Shown here: piece by piece, positions 49,045 through 58,157 of the stretch
Numbering within the stretch: the first letter of the stretch is position 1
How the letters are laid out: each line of letters begins with the position of its first letter
DNA from: Sphingomonas sp.
Lineage (GTDB): Bacteria; Pseudomonadota; Alphaproteobacteria; Sphingomonadales; Sphingomonadaceae
Length of the DNA stretch: 64,000 bases
Direction of reading: 5' to 3'
Assembly (NCBI RefSeq): GCF_025363195.1
Contig: NZ_JANYEK010000206.1
Span: 1 to 64,000 of the forward strand
The notes under the pieces: generated by a model
Database searches by the model: none
Told to the model about the DNA's origin: nothing
What the model saw: the letters and a program-made list of their open reading frames with translations, nothing else
Program-made: the position numbers and the translations under genes

Positions 49045-49515
49045 ATGATGACCGATTTCAGCGATCTGTTGCTGCCCGATACCGTCGTCCAGGGTGTGGC
49101 AGCGGCCAGCAAGAAGATGGTGTTGCCGCAGCTTGCGAGTATCATCGCGGGTGCGCATCAGCTCGACGCCAAGATGGTGGGCGACGTGCTCAGCGCGCGG
49201 GAGAAGCTCGGTTCGACCGGCTTTGGCGGCGGGGTGGCGATACCGCACGGCAAGCTGCCCGGTTTGACCAAGGTCGTCGGGCTGTTCGCGCGGCTGGTGC
49301 AGGGGATCGATTTCCAGGCGATCGACGACCTGCCCGTCGATCTGATTTTCGTACTTCTTTCACCGGTCGATGCCGGGCCTGAGCATTTAAAAGCCCTGGC
49401 ACGCGTCTCCCGCAGGCTGCGGGATCGTGCTTTCGTGGCGAAGTTGCGTGGTGCGGGATCACCCGATGCGCTCTATGCGCTGCTGACGACCGACGAAGCG
49501 CGCGATGCCGCCTGA
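49045..49515 (+). CDS. ptsN: Nitrogen PTS EIIA component PtsN
   Basis: EIIA-Ntr is a phosphorelay regulator of the nitrogen phosphotransferase system, linked to K+ and nitrogen metabolism. The 156-residue protein starts FSDLLLPDTVVQGVAAASKKMVLPQLASIIA. The phospho-accepting histidine sits in GVAIPHGKLPGL (near residue 72), then FVLLSPVDAGPEHLKALARVSR. It follows hpf as usual and overlaps the thioesterase gene by 11 bases. Confidence 0.93.
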   Translation: MMTDFSDLLLPDTVVQGVAAASKKMVLPQLASIIAGAHQLDAKMVGDVLSAREKLGSTGFGGGVAIPHGKLPGLTKVVGLFARLVQGIDFQAIDDLPVDLIFVLLSPVDAGPEHLKALARVSRRLRDRAFVAKLRGAGSPDALYALLTTDEARDAA

Positions 49516-49981
49516 GAAGGCAGCGGTCGCGATCGAGGGGGAACAGGCGCATTTTCGTGCGCTCGAAGCGCTTTATGCCGCCGCGCCGATCAACCGGCTG
49601 TTCGATTCTACCCTCGAAATCCCCGAGCCGGGCTTCGCGCGCATCCGCTTCCAGATCGACGAAAGATATTTTCATGCCGCCGGTGCGGCGCACGGCACCG
49701 GCTATTTCAAAATGCTCGACGACGCGGCTTTCTATGCCGCCAACAGTCTGGTGACCGACCGCTTCCTGCTGACCACGGCCTTCAACCTGCTGCTCACCAA
49801 GCCGCTGAAAGCCGGTCCGGTCGTCGCCGAAGGGCGCTGGATCAGCGGGCAGCGCCGCGTGTTCGTCGCCGAGGCGCGATTGATCGACGGCGAGGGGGAG
49901 GAAGCGGCGCGCGGCACGGGGACGTTCATGAAATCGCGCATCTCGCTCGCCGGGTTACCAGGATATCGCGCAGAACCGTGA
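49505..49981 (+). CDS. PaaI-type hotdog thioesterase
   Basis: A 158-residue hotdog-fold protein of the PaaI/YbgC-like thioesterase group. The N-terminal region has AAPINRLFDS, the catalytic-loop-like AGAAHGTGYFKMLDDAAFYAANSLV, and VVAEGRWISGQRRVFVAEARLI and GTGTFMKS near the end. The substrate is probably an acyl-CoA; nothing in the neighbourhood specifies it. It overlaps ptsN by 11 bases and the DUF1491 gene by four. Confidence 0.82.
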   Translation: MPPEKAAVAIEGEQAHFRALEALYAAAPINRLFDSTLEIPEPGFARIRFQIDERYFHAAGAAHGTGYFKMLDDAAFYAANSLVTDRFLLTTAFNLLLTKPLKAGPVVAEGRWISGQRRVFVAEARLIDGEGEEAARGTGTFMKSRISLAGLPGYRAEP

Positions 49982-50319
49982 CCGGGCGACTTCCCAGCGG
50001 CGTCTTAGTCAGCGCTTTGCTCAGGCGGGTCAACGATGCCGGCGGGATGGGGATGATGCTCGCGCGAGGTGAACCGCAGGCGGGCGCGATCCTGGTCATT
50101 GCCCTGCATAACAACTGCAATCCCCGCGGTTTGGAGCGTGGGATCGGGCCGGACGGGCAGGTCGGACTGATAATTTGGACGCCACAAGATGTGAACGATC
50201 TCACCGAGGTGACCGCATATTGGCAACGTCGGCGCCGTAACGATCCCGATCTGTGGGTGGTCGAGCTGGATATCCCATTTGCAGAACGGTTCGCCGCTGA
50301 AACGATCCTCGACGGTTGA
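49978..50319 (+). CDS. DUF1491 family protein
   Basis: A 113-residue protein of unknown function matching DUF1491: LPSGVLVSALLRRVNDAGG, GAILVIALH, and the C-terminal RRRRNDPDLWVVELDIP and FAAETILDG. The family is confined to alphaproteobacteria as far as I know. GTG at 49978 overlaps the thioesterase stop, and it is the last gene of the coupled run from ptsN. The 166-base gap to the next gene should carry a promoter. Confidence 0.85.
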   Translation: MTGRLPSGVLVSALLRRVNDAGGMGMMLARGEPQAGAILVIALHNNCNPRGLERGIGPDGQVGLIIWTPQDVNDLTEVTAYWQRRRRNDPDLWVVELDIPFAERFAAETILDG

Positions 50320-50485
50320 CGTGCTGCACTGCACAATGCAGTTCATGGCGGTTATCAAAAGCGTTGCGTCGAGGCGGGTGCGATCCGAATCGATTACGCA
50401 GTCGGGGGGCACGCCCGGACGATCCCTCCACCATGGTGGGGACAAAGGTCGTTTCCGCGCACCAACCGCACAATATGAAGTTTGA

Positions 50486-51112
50486 ATGTCGTTTCTTCAA
50501 CGCGCCGCAACCTTTGCGGCGATGACCCTCGGAATCGCCAGCTTGGTGGGCGCCAGCGCGCCAGGCTTCGCCTTTCAAGGCAATCATGTGATCAACGCGG
50601 GCGATACCGGTATCGTTCCCGCAGTTGAGCAGATTACCGACACCGCTGCTACGCTCCCCGCTGCCCAGCCTGCTGTCATCGAGAGCGATGACGAAGAGGG
50701 GTATGAAAGTCTCTCTGCCGCGGTCGCTGATCAGGAAGCGCCCGCTGACATGGACCGTGACCTGACCTGTCTGGCCGGTGCGATCTATTTCGAATCGAAG
50801 GGTGAGCCCCTGTCCGGTCAGCTTGCGGTGGCTGAAGTTATCATCAACCGCGCCAAATCGGGCCGGTTCGACTCTTCTATCTGTGGCGTCGTCAAGCAGC
50901 GTGGGCAATTTTCGTTCGTGCGTGGCGGGCAGATCCCGGCCATCGCCAACAACCGCAATTATCGTACCGCCGTCGCCGTGGCGCAGGTCGCAATGGGTGA
51001 CGATTGGCAGAGCCCCGCTCCGGATGCGTTGTATTTCCACGCTCGCCGCGTTTCGCCGGGCTGGCGCATGCAGAAGATCGCATCGATCGGCAATCATGTG
51101 TTCTACCGCTGA
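50486..51112 (+). CDS. Cell-wall hydrolase, SleB/Hydrolase_2 family
   Basis: A 208-residue secreted protein. A signal peptide ends near GFAFQ (about residue 31), then a low-complexity linker, then a catalytic domain (about 90-208) of the Hydrolase_2/SleB type. The signature segments are LAGAIYFESKGEPLSGQLAVAEVIINR, GVVKQRGQFSFVRGG and YFHARRVSPGW. The conserved glutamate in YFESKGE is the likely catalytic residue. It should cleave peptidoglycan glycan strands; the exact bond is not known. A distinct promoter region precedes it. Confidence 0.9.
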   Translation: MSFLQRAATFAAMTLGIASLVGASAPGFAFQGNHVINAGDTGIVPAVEQITDTAATLPAAQPAVIESDDEEGYESLSAAVADQEAPADMDRDLTCLAGAIYFESKGEPLSGQLAVAEVIINRAKSGRFDSSICGVVKQRGQFSFVRGGQIPAIANNRNYRTAVAVAQVAMGDDWQSPAPDALYFHARRVSPGWRMQKIASIGNHVFYR

Positions 51113-51185
51113 GGCGGTAGGCCGGTACTAAGCCGATCTGAGCGGAAACGCTTTACCTGTTCGTGTAATGTTCTAAATCGGGTGG

Positions 51186-51686
51186 ATGCTTCAGCGTCCG
51201 CCCGATTCCTGCATTGATGCCCCCGGCTCCGTTTTGTGCGCCGTCGACGTTCGCCGGGGAACGACGCGGATGTTGTTGCGCCACGATCTGGTCGCGATGG
51301 CGGAGGTGCCGTTGGATGGTGGGCGCCGCGCCGACTTGATGGCGATCGACGCTCGCGGGCAGATCGTCATCGTCGAAATCAAGGTTTCGCGGGCGGATCT
51401 GCTCGGCGACGGCAAGTGGACGGAGTATCTCGGGTCCTGCGATCGTTTCTACTGGGCGATCCCGGCGGGTTTCGATGCGTCACCGCTCGATGGGCGAGCG
51501 TTCCTTCCCGAACGCACCGGGATTATCGTCGCCGATCGCTACGACGGAGCGATCGTGCGCGAGGCACATACGGAGCCTTTGCCGGCAGCGACACGCAAAC
51601 GGAGTACGCTTGCCTTTGCCAGGCGCGCGGGACGACGACTGATCGGCACGATCGATCCCGATGCGGACGGCGTCGCTTGGCCCTGA
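51186..51686 (+). CDS. mmcB: MmcB family DNA repair protein
   Basis: A 166-residue protein of the MmcB family, PD-(D/E)XK nuclease-like, needed for mitomycin C tolerance in Caulobacter. Visible core: VPLDGGRRADLMAIDARGQIVIVEIKVSRADLLGDGKW, with D and E-x-K arrangement of the nuclease fold, and YLGSCDRFYWAIPAGF. No LexA box was searched for systematically; none is obvious to me. It converges with the ankyrin gene, stops four bases apart. Confidence 0.88.
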   Translation: MLQRPPDSCIDAPGSVLCAVDVRRGTTRMLLRHDLVAMAEVPLDGGRRADLMAIDARGQIVIVEIKVSRADLLGDGKWTEYLGSCDRFYWAIPAGFDASPLDGRAFLPERTGIIVADRYDGAIVREAHTEPLPAATRKRSTLAFARRAGRRLIGTIDPDADGVAWP

Positions 51687-51690
51687 TATT

Positions 51691-52296
51691 CTAGAATTTA
51701 GGTCCGGCTACGACATTATGCCTCGCCTTGGGCGCGTCGGCGAGTTCCTTGGCGACGGCGGGGGAGCGCGTGTCCAGCCTGGCGTAATCGCGCGCCGACT
51801 GGCCGGAAAGCAGATCAGCTTGGTCGGGATCCGCGCCCGCGGTCAGCAGGGTGTGGATCATCGGCAGGTCACGACGGCGCACCGCAACGATCAGCGCGGT
51901 CTCGCCATTGGAATTGCCGTAATTGACGTTGGCTTTGCCCGCGATCAGCTTCTCGACCAGATCGTTGCGGCCACGGCTGGCGGCCAATACGATCGGCGCG
52001 GTGCCGGCATTGTCCCGGACATTGGGGTTGGCGCCGCGTTGCAGCAGATAGGCCAGATACGTAGCGCTGCCATTCTGGATAACGATGTGCAGTGCGGTCT
52101 CGCCGTTGCTCACCGATCGCGTGTTGACCACGGTCGTACCGGGTTTGTTGAGCAGTTCGTCGACATCGCTGCCCTTTTCGTTCTTCACCGCATCGAGGAA
52201 TTTATACCCCTCCGATTGCTGCTGCGCCGAGGCGAGACCCGGCATTGTAAAGATCAACGTTGCGGCGAGGGCGATACGGGCGAAGCGTGCGATCAT
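51691..52296 (-). CDS. Secreted ankyrin-repeat protein
   Basis: A 201-residue protein with a signal peptide (ARIALAATLIFTMPGLASA) and three to four ankyrin repeats (about 65-175), for example NGETALHIVIQNGSATYLAYLLQRGANPNVRD and GTAPIVLAASRGRNDLVEKLIAGKANVNYGN (seen as GETALHI, GTAPIVLAA, GETALIVAV). It is probably periplasmic. Ankyrin proteins mediate protein contacts; the partner is unknown. It lies on the strand opposite to both neighbours, mmcB and the SCO gene. Confidence 0.87.
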   Translation of the reverse strand: MIARFARIALAATLIFTMPGLASAQQQSEGYKFLDAVKNEKGSDVDELLNKPGTTVVNTRSVSNGETALHIVIQNGSATYLAYLLQRGANPNVRDNAGTAPIVLAASRGRNDLVEKLIAGKANVNYGNSNGETALIVAVRRRDLPMIHTLLTAGADPDQADLLSGQSARDYARLDTRSPAVAKELADAPKARHNVVAGPKF

Positions 52297-52385
52297 CGTG
52301 ACGAGAACCTCGAGGGGTTTTACGGGGCAAATTTACGGGTCTGAACTTGCACCTTGGCCCTTAACAGATCATGGCTGGCGATGCC

Positions 52386-52982
52386 ATGAACGAGATCGCC
52401 CGTCTGGCTGCCGCGCTGCTGATCGCGTGTCTGCCCATCGCCTGTTCCAGCCCTGCTACGCCCGCCGCCAGCCCGCCGCTGGAAGGCGCGCGGATCGGCG
52501 GGCCGTTCGCGCTCACTGATCAGGACGGCAGAGCGGTGACCGAGCGCAGCCTGCTCGGCCAATATTCGATCATGTATTTCGGATACACGTTTTGTCCGGA
52601 CGTCTGCCCGGTCGATATGCAGAATATTGGGTCGGGGTTGCGCGATCTGGAAAAAAGCGATCCCGTGCTGGCGGCGAAGGTGGTGCCGGTGTTCGTCAGC
52701 GTCGATCCCGCGCGCGATAGGCCAAAGGTGCTCAAACAGTTCGTCGGCAATTTCCATCCGCGGATGATCGGCCTGACGGGCAGCCCGCAAGCTATCGCCG
52801 CGATCACCAAGGAATATGCCGTCTATTACAAAAAGGGTGAGGTCTCGCCCGACGGCGGTTACATGATGGACCATAGCCGAGTCGCCTATCTGATGAGCCC
52901 CGAAGGCAAGCCGCTCGCCTTGCTCCCGAGCGAGGGTACGCCGCAGGCTATCGCTACCGAACTGAAGCGCTGGGTCCATTGA
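52386..52982 (+). CDS. SCO1/SenC family copper chaperone
   Basis: A thioredoxin-like lipoprotein for copper delivery to cytochrome c oxidase. From ATG 52386 it has 198 residues with a lipobox LPIACS (cysteine 20). The copper-binding motif CPDVC (C70, C74) lies in FGYTFCPDVCPVDMQ. The third ligand histidine is in MMDHSRV. VPVFVSVDPARD is conserved in the family. An in-frame ATG at 52371 is an alternative. It overlaps the YcgN gene via TTGA. Confidence 0.93.
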   Translation: MNEIARLAAALLIACLPIACSSPATPAASPPLEGARIGGPFALTDQDGRAVTERSLLGQYSIMYFGYTFCPDVCPVDMQNIGSGLRDLEKSDPVLAAKVVPVFVSVDPARDRPKVLKQFVGNFHPRMIGLTGSPQAIAAITKEYAVYYKKGEVSPDGGYMMDHSRVAYLMSPEGKPLALLPSEGTPQAIATELKRWVH

Positions 52983-53413
52983 GCGACACGTTCTGGGAGA
53001 CGAAGCGGCTCGAGGATCTTGATCGCGGGCAATGGGAGGCGTTGTGCGACGGGTGCGGCAAATGCTGCCTCCACAAGCTGGAGGATGAAGATACCGGCGA
53101 GCTGCTGACCACCAACGTGGCGTGCAAATTGCTCGATCGGCGCAGCGCACAATGTTCGAACTACAAACATCGCTTCGCGTTTGTCAGCGAATGCGTGCGG
53201 CTGACGCGCGATAACGTCCACGACATCGACTGGCTCCCCAGCACCTGCGCATACCGCCTGCGCCGCGCGGGCGAACCGCTGCCCGGTTGGCATTATCTGG
53301 TGTGCGGCGACCGCGAGGCGGTGCACCGCGTCGGGGAATCGGTACGCGGCTGGACGGTGTCGGAAGTCGATGCGGGCGAGCTGGAAAACCACATCGTCGA
53401 TCGGCAATTGTGA
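52979..53413 (+). CDS. YcgN family cysteine-cluster protein (UPF0260)
   Basis: A 144-residue protein of the YcgN/UPF0260 family with a conserved N-terminal cysteine cluster, CDGCGKCC near residue 24, plus further cysteines in VACKLLD, CSNYK and TCAYRL. These look like a metal or Fe-S binding site. Function is unknown. TTG at 52979 overlaps the SCO stop. The next gene starts with GTG overlapping its stop. Confidence 0.92.
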   Translation: MSDTFWETKRLEDLDRGQWEALCDGCGKCCLHKLEDEDTGELLTTNVACKLLDRRSAQCSNYKHRFAFVSECVRLTRDNVHDIDWLPSTCAYRLRRAGEPLPGWHYLVCGDREAVHRVGESVRGWTVSEVDAGELENHIVDRQL

Positions 53414-54096
53414 CGCCCCGAATCGAACCCGAGATCGAGGTCGTGCGCAACGCCCGATCGCGGCGGGCAAAGCTGTCGGTCGATCCGGCTAGCGGCCGGG
53501 TACGCCTCACGCTGCCCCCGCGTGCGCCATTGAAAGCGGCCTTGCGCTGGGCGCGGGAGCACCAAGTCTGGATCGAGCGCCAGCGCGCGCGCCTGCCCGA
53601 AGCGCGACCTTTTATGCCGGGGGCCGTCCTGCCGGTCGACGATGTTGCGCTGTCGGTCGTTTGGGATCAGGCCGCGCCGCGACGGATAGTGCAGGCCTGT
53701 GGCGAGCTGCGGTGCGGTGGGCCGCTCGACGGGCTGTCGCGCCGGATCGAAACCTGGCTGAAGCGCGAGGCGCTGCGGATATTGAGCGCGGAGACGGCGG
53801 AATTCGCCGATAAAGCCGGTGTCTCCGTCGCCAAGGTGGCGATCGGCGATCCCAGGGGGCGATGGGGCAGTTGCACATCCTCCGGCGTGATCCGCTACAG
53901 CTGGCGATTGATCCTCGCCCCGGCGTTCGTCCGTCGATCGACGGTAGCGCATGAGATCGCGCACCGGGTGCACATGAACCACGGACCTGAGTTTCATGCC
54001 CTGGCCAATACGCTGACCGAAGGCCATCCGGACGAATCGCGCGCCTGGCTCCGGGCCAATGGCGCGGCGCTTCACTGGTTCGGCCGCGACTCCTGA
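53410..54096 (+). CDS. YgjP-like M48-family metallopeptidase (DUF45)
   Basis: A 228-residue protein of the YgjP/DUF45 group, zincin-like metalloproteins. The zinc motif is VAHEIAHRVHMNHGPEF (HEIAH then H). RGRWGSCTSSGVIRYSWRLILAP is the second family signature. Some members are reported as nucleoside-triphosphate-acting; the activity here is unknown. The GTG at 53410 overlaps the YcgN stop. The 3' end overlaps the 3' end of the convergent PBP1A gene by 25 bases. Confidence 0.9.
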   Translation: MTPRIEPEIEVVRNARSRRAKLSVDPASGRVRLTLPPRAPLKAALRWAREHQVWIERQRARLPEARPFMPGAVLPVDDVALSVVWDQAAPRRIVQACGELRCGGPLDGLSRRIETWLKREALRILSAETAEFADKAGVSVAKVAIGDPRGRWGSCTSSGVIRYSWRLILAPAFVRRSTVAHEIAHRVHMNHGPEFHALANTLTEGHPDESRAWLRANGAALHWFGRDS

Positions 54097-56240
54097 GCGC
54101 GGTCCGCCGGGCGCTCCGGTGGCGGCGGAGCGGAGCGTGGCGCGGTGTTGCGGCCAAGCACGCGATCCATCCACTGCTGGTCGAGTTTTTCGGTCTGTGG
54201 CGTCGTTGTCGTGGTGGTCGTGGTGCCCGGTTCCTTTGGTGGCACAGTCTTGGGATCGGTCCGGGGAACCGGGTTGCCGTCGGCATCGACCTGGGGATCA
54301 TCCTGCTGTGGCTGAGCGCCGGGATCGACCGGATTACCATCGGCGTCGACGAACAGGCCGTTATCGGGTCCGCCGAAATAGCTCTCCTGGTCCGGTTCGA
54401 GCTGCCATTCGGGTAAGGTTACCTTGGTGTCGAATTCCTCGACCGGGCGATTGGCGACGGCGGGCTTCATGAACGCGGCGAACGCCCGCGCGGGCGCGGT
54501 GCCGCCCTGCAAACCGGGGACGACCTTGGCATCGTCGCGGCCCATCCACACACCGGTCGTCAGCCCCGATGAAAAGCCGATGAACCAGCCGTCCTTGTTC
54601 GAGGTGGTCGTGCCAGTTTTACCTGCGACCGGGCGACCGATCTGCGCGGCCTTACCGGTGCCAGTGTTGACTGCGGTCTGGAGCAGGTCGGTCATCTGCG
54701 CCGCGACATAGGGCGCGACCAGCACCTGGCTGGTGTCGACCTTCTGCTGGTAGATCGTCTCGCCCTGCGCCGTCACCTTGGTGATGCCGTAGGGTGTTAC
54801 CGCCACGCCTTTGTTGGCGACGCTGGCAAAAGCGCGGGTCATGTCGATCAGGCGCACGTCGCTGGTGCCCAGCACCATGGCCGGATGCGTATCGATCGGC
54901 GTCGAGATGCCGAAGCGGCGCGCCATATCAGCAACCGTACCGAAGCCGATCTCCGCCCCGAGCTTGGCTGCGATGGTATTGACCGAATAGGCAAAGGCGG
55001 TTCGCAACGTCATTTCACCACGATTGGCGCCCGACGAATTGCGCGGACTCCAGCCATTGATCGTGACGGGTTCGTCGACCACCTTGTCCTCGACCTTGTG
55101 ACCCGCCTCCAATGCAGCAAGATAGACGAACAATTTCCAGGCCGAGCCCGGCTGGCGCACGGCCTGGGTCGCCCGATTATAGATCGAGCTGACATAATCG
55201 GTGCCGCCGACCATCGCGCGAACCGCGCCGTCCCGGTCGATCGACACCAAGGCACCCTGCGCATTCTTGGGCGCGTTGTTCTGGATCGCGGCGTCGGCGG
55301 CGCGCTGCATGTTGAGATCGAGCGTAGTCCACACGTCCAGCGGCCGGCTCGTTTCGTCGATCAGCACTTCGAGCTGCGGCAGCGCCCAATCGGTGAAATA
55401 GCGCACGCTGTTCTGCTTCGGCTCGGGCGCCAGCGTCACGCTTTTGGGGTCGGCGGCGGCGGCCTGGGCGGGCGTTATGGTGCCGGTCTCCGCCATCAAC
55501 TTGATGACGACGCCAGCGCGACCGATCGCGGCTTCGGCATCGGCGGTGGGCGAATAGCGCGACGGGGCCTTCACCAGCCCGGCGATCACTGCGGCTTCGT
55601 TGAGGCTAAGCTGATCGGCACCATGGCCGAAGAATTTGCGTGATGCGGCGTCGATGCCATACGCGCCGCCGCCGAAATAAACTTTGTTGAGGTACAGTTC
55701 GAGAATCTGGTCCTTGCTGAACTTGCGTTCCATCGCTAGCGCCAGGATCGCCTCGCGCACCTTGCGGCTGAGATCGTATTTGTTCGACAGGAAGATCGTG
55801 CGTGCCACCTGCTGCGTGATCGTAGACGCGCCCTGCAAACGCCGGCCGGTGCCGCGATTTTCGAAGGCCAGCTTCGCCGACCGCGCCAGGCCGATCGGAT
55901 CGACGCCGAGATGCGAGCGGAAGCGGCGATCCTCGACCGACACCATGGCATCGCGCATCACCGCCGGGATCTTGTCGTACGATAGCCATTCCCCGTAGCT
56001 CGGCCCGAGCGAGACGATCACCATGCCGTCGGCGGCATGAACGCGGATCATCTGGCCGTTGGGCGACGATTTCATCTCGTCGAAGCTCGGCAATTGCGCG
56101 CGCGCGACATAGACGGCGATCGCCAGACCGATCAGCGCAAGAACGCCGAGCCCGATCAGGACCTGAACGAGGCGCACGAAACGACGGCGCCACGGCGACC
56201 GGGTCTTGGAGCGGAATTGGGGGGAAGATGCGCGAGCCAT
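54072..56240 (-). CDS. mrcA: Bifunctional penicillin-binding protein 1A
   Basis: A 722-residue class A PBP that polymerises and crosslinks peptidoglycan. One N-terminal membrane helix (about 27-48) precedes the GT51 transglycosylase domain with SVEDRRF (E103) and GASTITQQVARTIFLS. The transpeptidase domain has SAWK (S366, K369) in QPGSAWKLF, SVN (419-421) and KTGTT. The C-terminal tail (about 600-722) is low complexity: two NPV-type VDADGNPV copies, a run of eight threonines after EPG, and proline-rich ends. The 3' end overlaps the convergent YgjP gene. Confidence 0.96.
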   Translation of the reverse strand: MARASSPQFRSKTRSPWRRRFVRLVQVLIGLGVLALIGLAIAVYVARAQLPSFDEMKSSPNGQMIRVHAADGMVIVSLGPSYGEWLSYDKIPAVMRDAMVSVEDRRFRSHLGVDPIGLARSAKLAFENRGTGRRLQGASTITQQVARTIFLSNKYDLSRKVREAILALAMERKFSKDQILELYLNKVYFGGGAYGIDAASRKFFGHGADQLSLNEAAVIAGLVKAPSRYSPTADAEAAIGRAGVVIKLMAETGTITPAQAAAADPKSVTLAPEPKQNSVRYFTDWALPQLEVLIDETSRPLDVWTTLDLNMQRAADAAIQNNAPKNAQGALVSIDRDGAVRAMVGGTDYVSSIYNRATQAVRQPGSAWKLFVYLAALEAGHKVEDKVVDEPVTINGWSPRNSSGANRGEMTLRTAFAYSVNTIAAKLGAEIGFGTVADMARRFGISTPIDTHPAMVLGTSDVRLIDMTRAFASVANKGVAVTPYGITKVTAQGETIYQQKVDTSQVLVAPYVAAQMTDLLQTAVNTGTGKAAQIGRPVAGKTGTTTSNKDGWFIGFSSGLTTGVWMGRDDAKVVPGLQGGTAPARAFAAFMKPAVANRPVEEFDTKVTLPEWQLEPDQESYFGGPDNGLFVDADGNPVDPGAQPQQDDPQVDADGNPVPRTDPKTVPPKEPGTTTTTTTTPQTEKLDQQWMDRVLGRNTAPRSAPPPPERPADRAQESRPNQ

Positions 56241-56379
56241 GTGAAGCGCGGATACGGATAGGCGCTATACGCAGGCTGAACAAGCGCCAGAAATCGTGCG
56301 AAGGTTTGACGTCATCTTGGCCTGTCCCTTCAAGGGCGATCCGCCTCACTAGCCCGCATGTCGCCTTTGTTATGGTCCG

Positions 56380-57474
56380 TCAGCTGCGATCATGGCCGAT
56401 CCGGGTCGCGCGCGCGATGAGGTCCACCAGTATCGGCACATTCCGCGCCAGCGGGAGCAAGGCTTGTGTGATGTGCGGGCGTTCGGCGGCGCCGCGAATC
56501 CACCCGGCGAGACCGATCGGGCGGGCAAGATCGCGTGCGAGGCGATGCTGGAACGGGGCAGCGGCTGCGGAGCCACCGACGAGATAGGCGTCAGCGGCGC
56601 GGATTCCGCTGGCGATGGCGATGCCCATCCCTTCGCCCGCCAACGAAGGAATGACGCCAGCCTGATCGCCGAGCCGGAACAGGCCGGCTTCGCCGTTCCG
56701 CACGCGCCAACCATACGGCACGTTGGCGATGGCATCGATCCCGCCACCGATGCGATAGCCGAGCCGTTCGGCGAGCTGCGGACTTTCCGCAGCCAGCGCC
56801 GCGAGCAGTTTTTCGGGGTCACCCGCTTCGGTTAGGCGGGAGCGATGGACCGCCATGCACAAGTTCGCCGTACCATCTTCCTGTAGCACGATGCCGGCAT
56901 AGCCACGATCGAACAGATGCAGTTCGATCGCGTCGCCGATCAACCGGTCGAGCGCGGGGGCCGGGCCGAGACGCAGGCGCAAGCCGAGCGTCGGGTCCGC
57001 CCCGCGCGCCGCCTCGGGCCGGGCGAGGCCGCGCACATCATGCTTGCCGCTGGCGAGAAACAACGCCTCGGCTTGGAGCATCGTCCCATCCTGAAGTCGC
57101 GCCGCGCGACTGGTCGTTTCTCTTACGGTGACGCCCCGCTCGATCACCGCCCCGGCCTGTGCGGCGCGGGCGAGCAACAGCGTGTCGAGGTGGCGGCGCG
57201 ACACCCCGTGGGCCGGGCGGGGCAAGCGTGCCTCGGCCACGCTGTCGCCGGAGAACAGGCGGACCGTGGCCACGCGCGCCGGGCCTAGGGCTTCGGGTTC
57301 GATGCCCAGGGTGGCGAGCGATTCGAGTGTCCGCCAACTAAGGAAACCCCCGCAGATCGCATCGCCGGTTTCGCGGGTGCGCTCGATCAGCAGATGCGGC
57401 GCCTTTGCACTGGCGAGGCGGATCGCCGCGCTCGCCCCCGCCGGACCGCCGCCCAAGATCAAAGCGGGGATCAT
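56380..57474 (-). CDS. FAD-dependent oxidoreductase (geranylgeranyl-reductase-like)
   Basis: A 364-residue flavoprotein with the N-terminal FAD motif ALILGGGPAGASAAIRLA and the later GLFRLGDQAGVIPSLAGEGMGIAIASG, which fits geranylgeranyl reductase/RebH-distant or UbiH-like FAD enzymes. ERTRETGDAICGGFLSW resembles the family's second motif. It is the third gene of a coupled unit after the type III PKS and methyltransferase; its ATG overlaps the methyltransferase stop. A hydroxylation or reduction of the polyketide ring is the likely job, by inference from context. Confidence 0.85.
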   Translation of the reverse strand: MIPALILGGGPAGASAAIRLASAKAPHLLIERTRETGDAICGGFLSWRTLESLATLGIEPEALGPARVATVRLFSGDSVAEARLPRPAHGVSRRHLDTLLLARAAQAGAVIERGVTVRETTSRAARLQDGTMLQAEALFLASGKHDVRGLARPEAARGADPTLGLRLRLGPAPALDRLIGDAIELHLFDRGYAGIVLQEDGTANLCMAVHRSRLTEAGDPEKLLAALAAESPQLAERLGYRIGGGIDAIANVPYGWRVRNGEAGLFRLGDQAGVIPSLAGEGMGIAIASGIRAADAYLVGGSAAAAPFQHRLARDLARPIGLAGWIRGAAERPHITQALLPLARNVPILVDLIARATRIGHDRS

Positions 57475-58157
57475 CGAAGACGTTCGACGCAGAGACGGAA
57501 CGGGAAGTTTCTGGTTATTCGGGCCTGGGATATTCCCGCCTCGGCGAGGATCGGTGGCCATTCGCTCGGGCGATAGGATCGCGCGATCGACAGGGTGCCG
57601 TCGTGACGCACGATGCGGTGCCAATCGAATATCCGCGCCAGAATTGGAAAGCCCCAATGCGCGAAACGATGGCGATGCAGGTCGTTGACCAGCCAGCCCT
57701 TCGCCGCCTTGCGCTCCATGAAGCGCAGGAAGGCGACCAGCTGCTCCTGCGTCATATGATGCGCGACCAGGCTGCTGACGATGAAATCGAATGGGCCATC
57801 CTGATCTGCGTAATCGCCGGTGATCCAGCGGATCGGCAAGCCCGGCGGCGTGTGCGCACGCGCAGCGATTTCGCTGCGGGGGTTGAGATCCACGCCGACC
57901 AGTTCGGCGACGAGCCCTGTCCGTTCAGCCCAACGCGCGATGCGGCGCAGCATGTCGCCATCCCCAAAGCCGACATCAAGCAAGCGGAAGCCGGTCATGC
58001 CTTGCGTGCCGCGCTCAAGGAAATCGAGTGTTGGGCGCCCCGCCATCGTCACGACATTGACCTGGGCGAGATCGCCGACCACTGCGGCATAGGTTTCCGC
58101 GTCTAGATCGTCCGCGTCCATCAACTCTTCGGCGATGGCGCGCCGCGCGAGGTTCAT
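57471..58157 (-). CDS. Class I SAM-dependent methyltransferase of the PKS unit
   Basis: A 228-residue Rossmann methyltransferase. Motif I is RLLDVGFGDGDMLRRIARWAE. The acidic post-I residue is in LVGVDLNPRSE, with ITGDYAD and FDFIVSSLVAHHM following. The N-terminal helix region (about 1-55) is an added cap. It lies between the PKS and the flavoprotein with four-base overlaps at both ends, so O- or C-methylation of the PKS product is likely. The far longer upstream frame is the shadow of the PKS gene. Confidence 0.87.
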   Translation of the reverse strand: MNLARRAIAEELMDADDLDAETYAAVVGDLAQVNVVTMAGRPTLDFLERGTQGMTGFRLLDVGFGDGDMLRRIARWAERTGLVAELVGVDLNPRSEIAARAHTPPGLPIRWITGDYADQDGPFDFIVSSLVAHHMTQEQLVAFLRFMERKAAKGWLVNDLHRHRFAHWGFPILARIFDWHRIVRHDGTLSIARSYRPSEWPPILAEAGISQARITRNFPFRLCVERLR

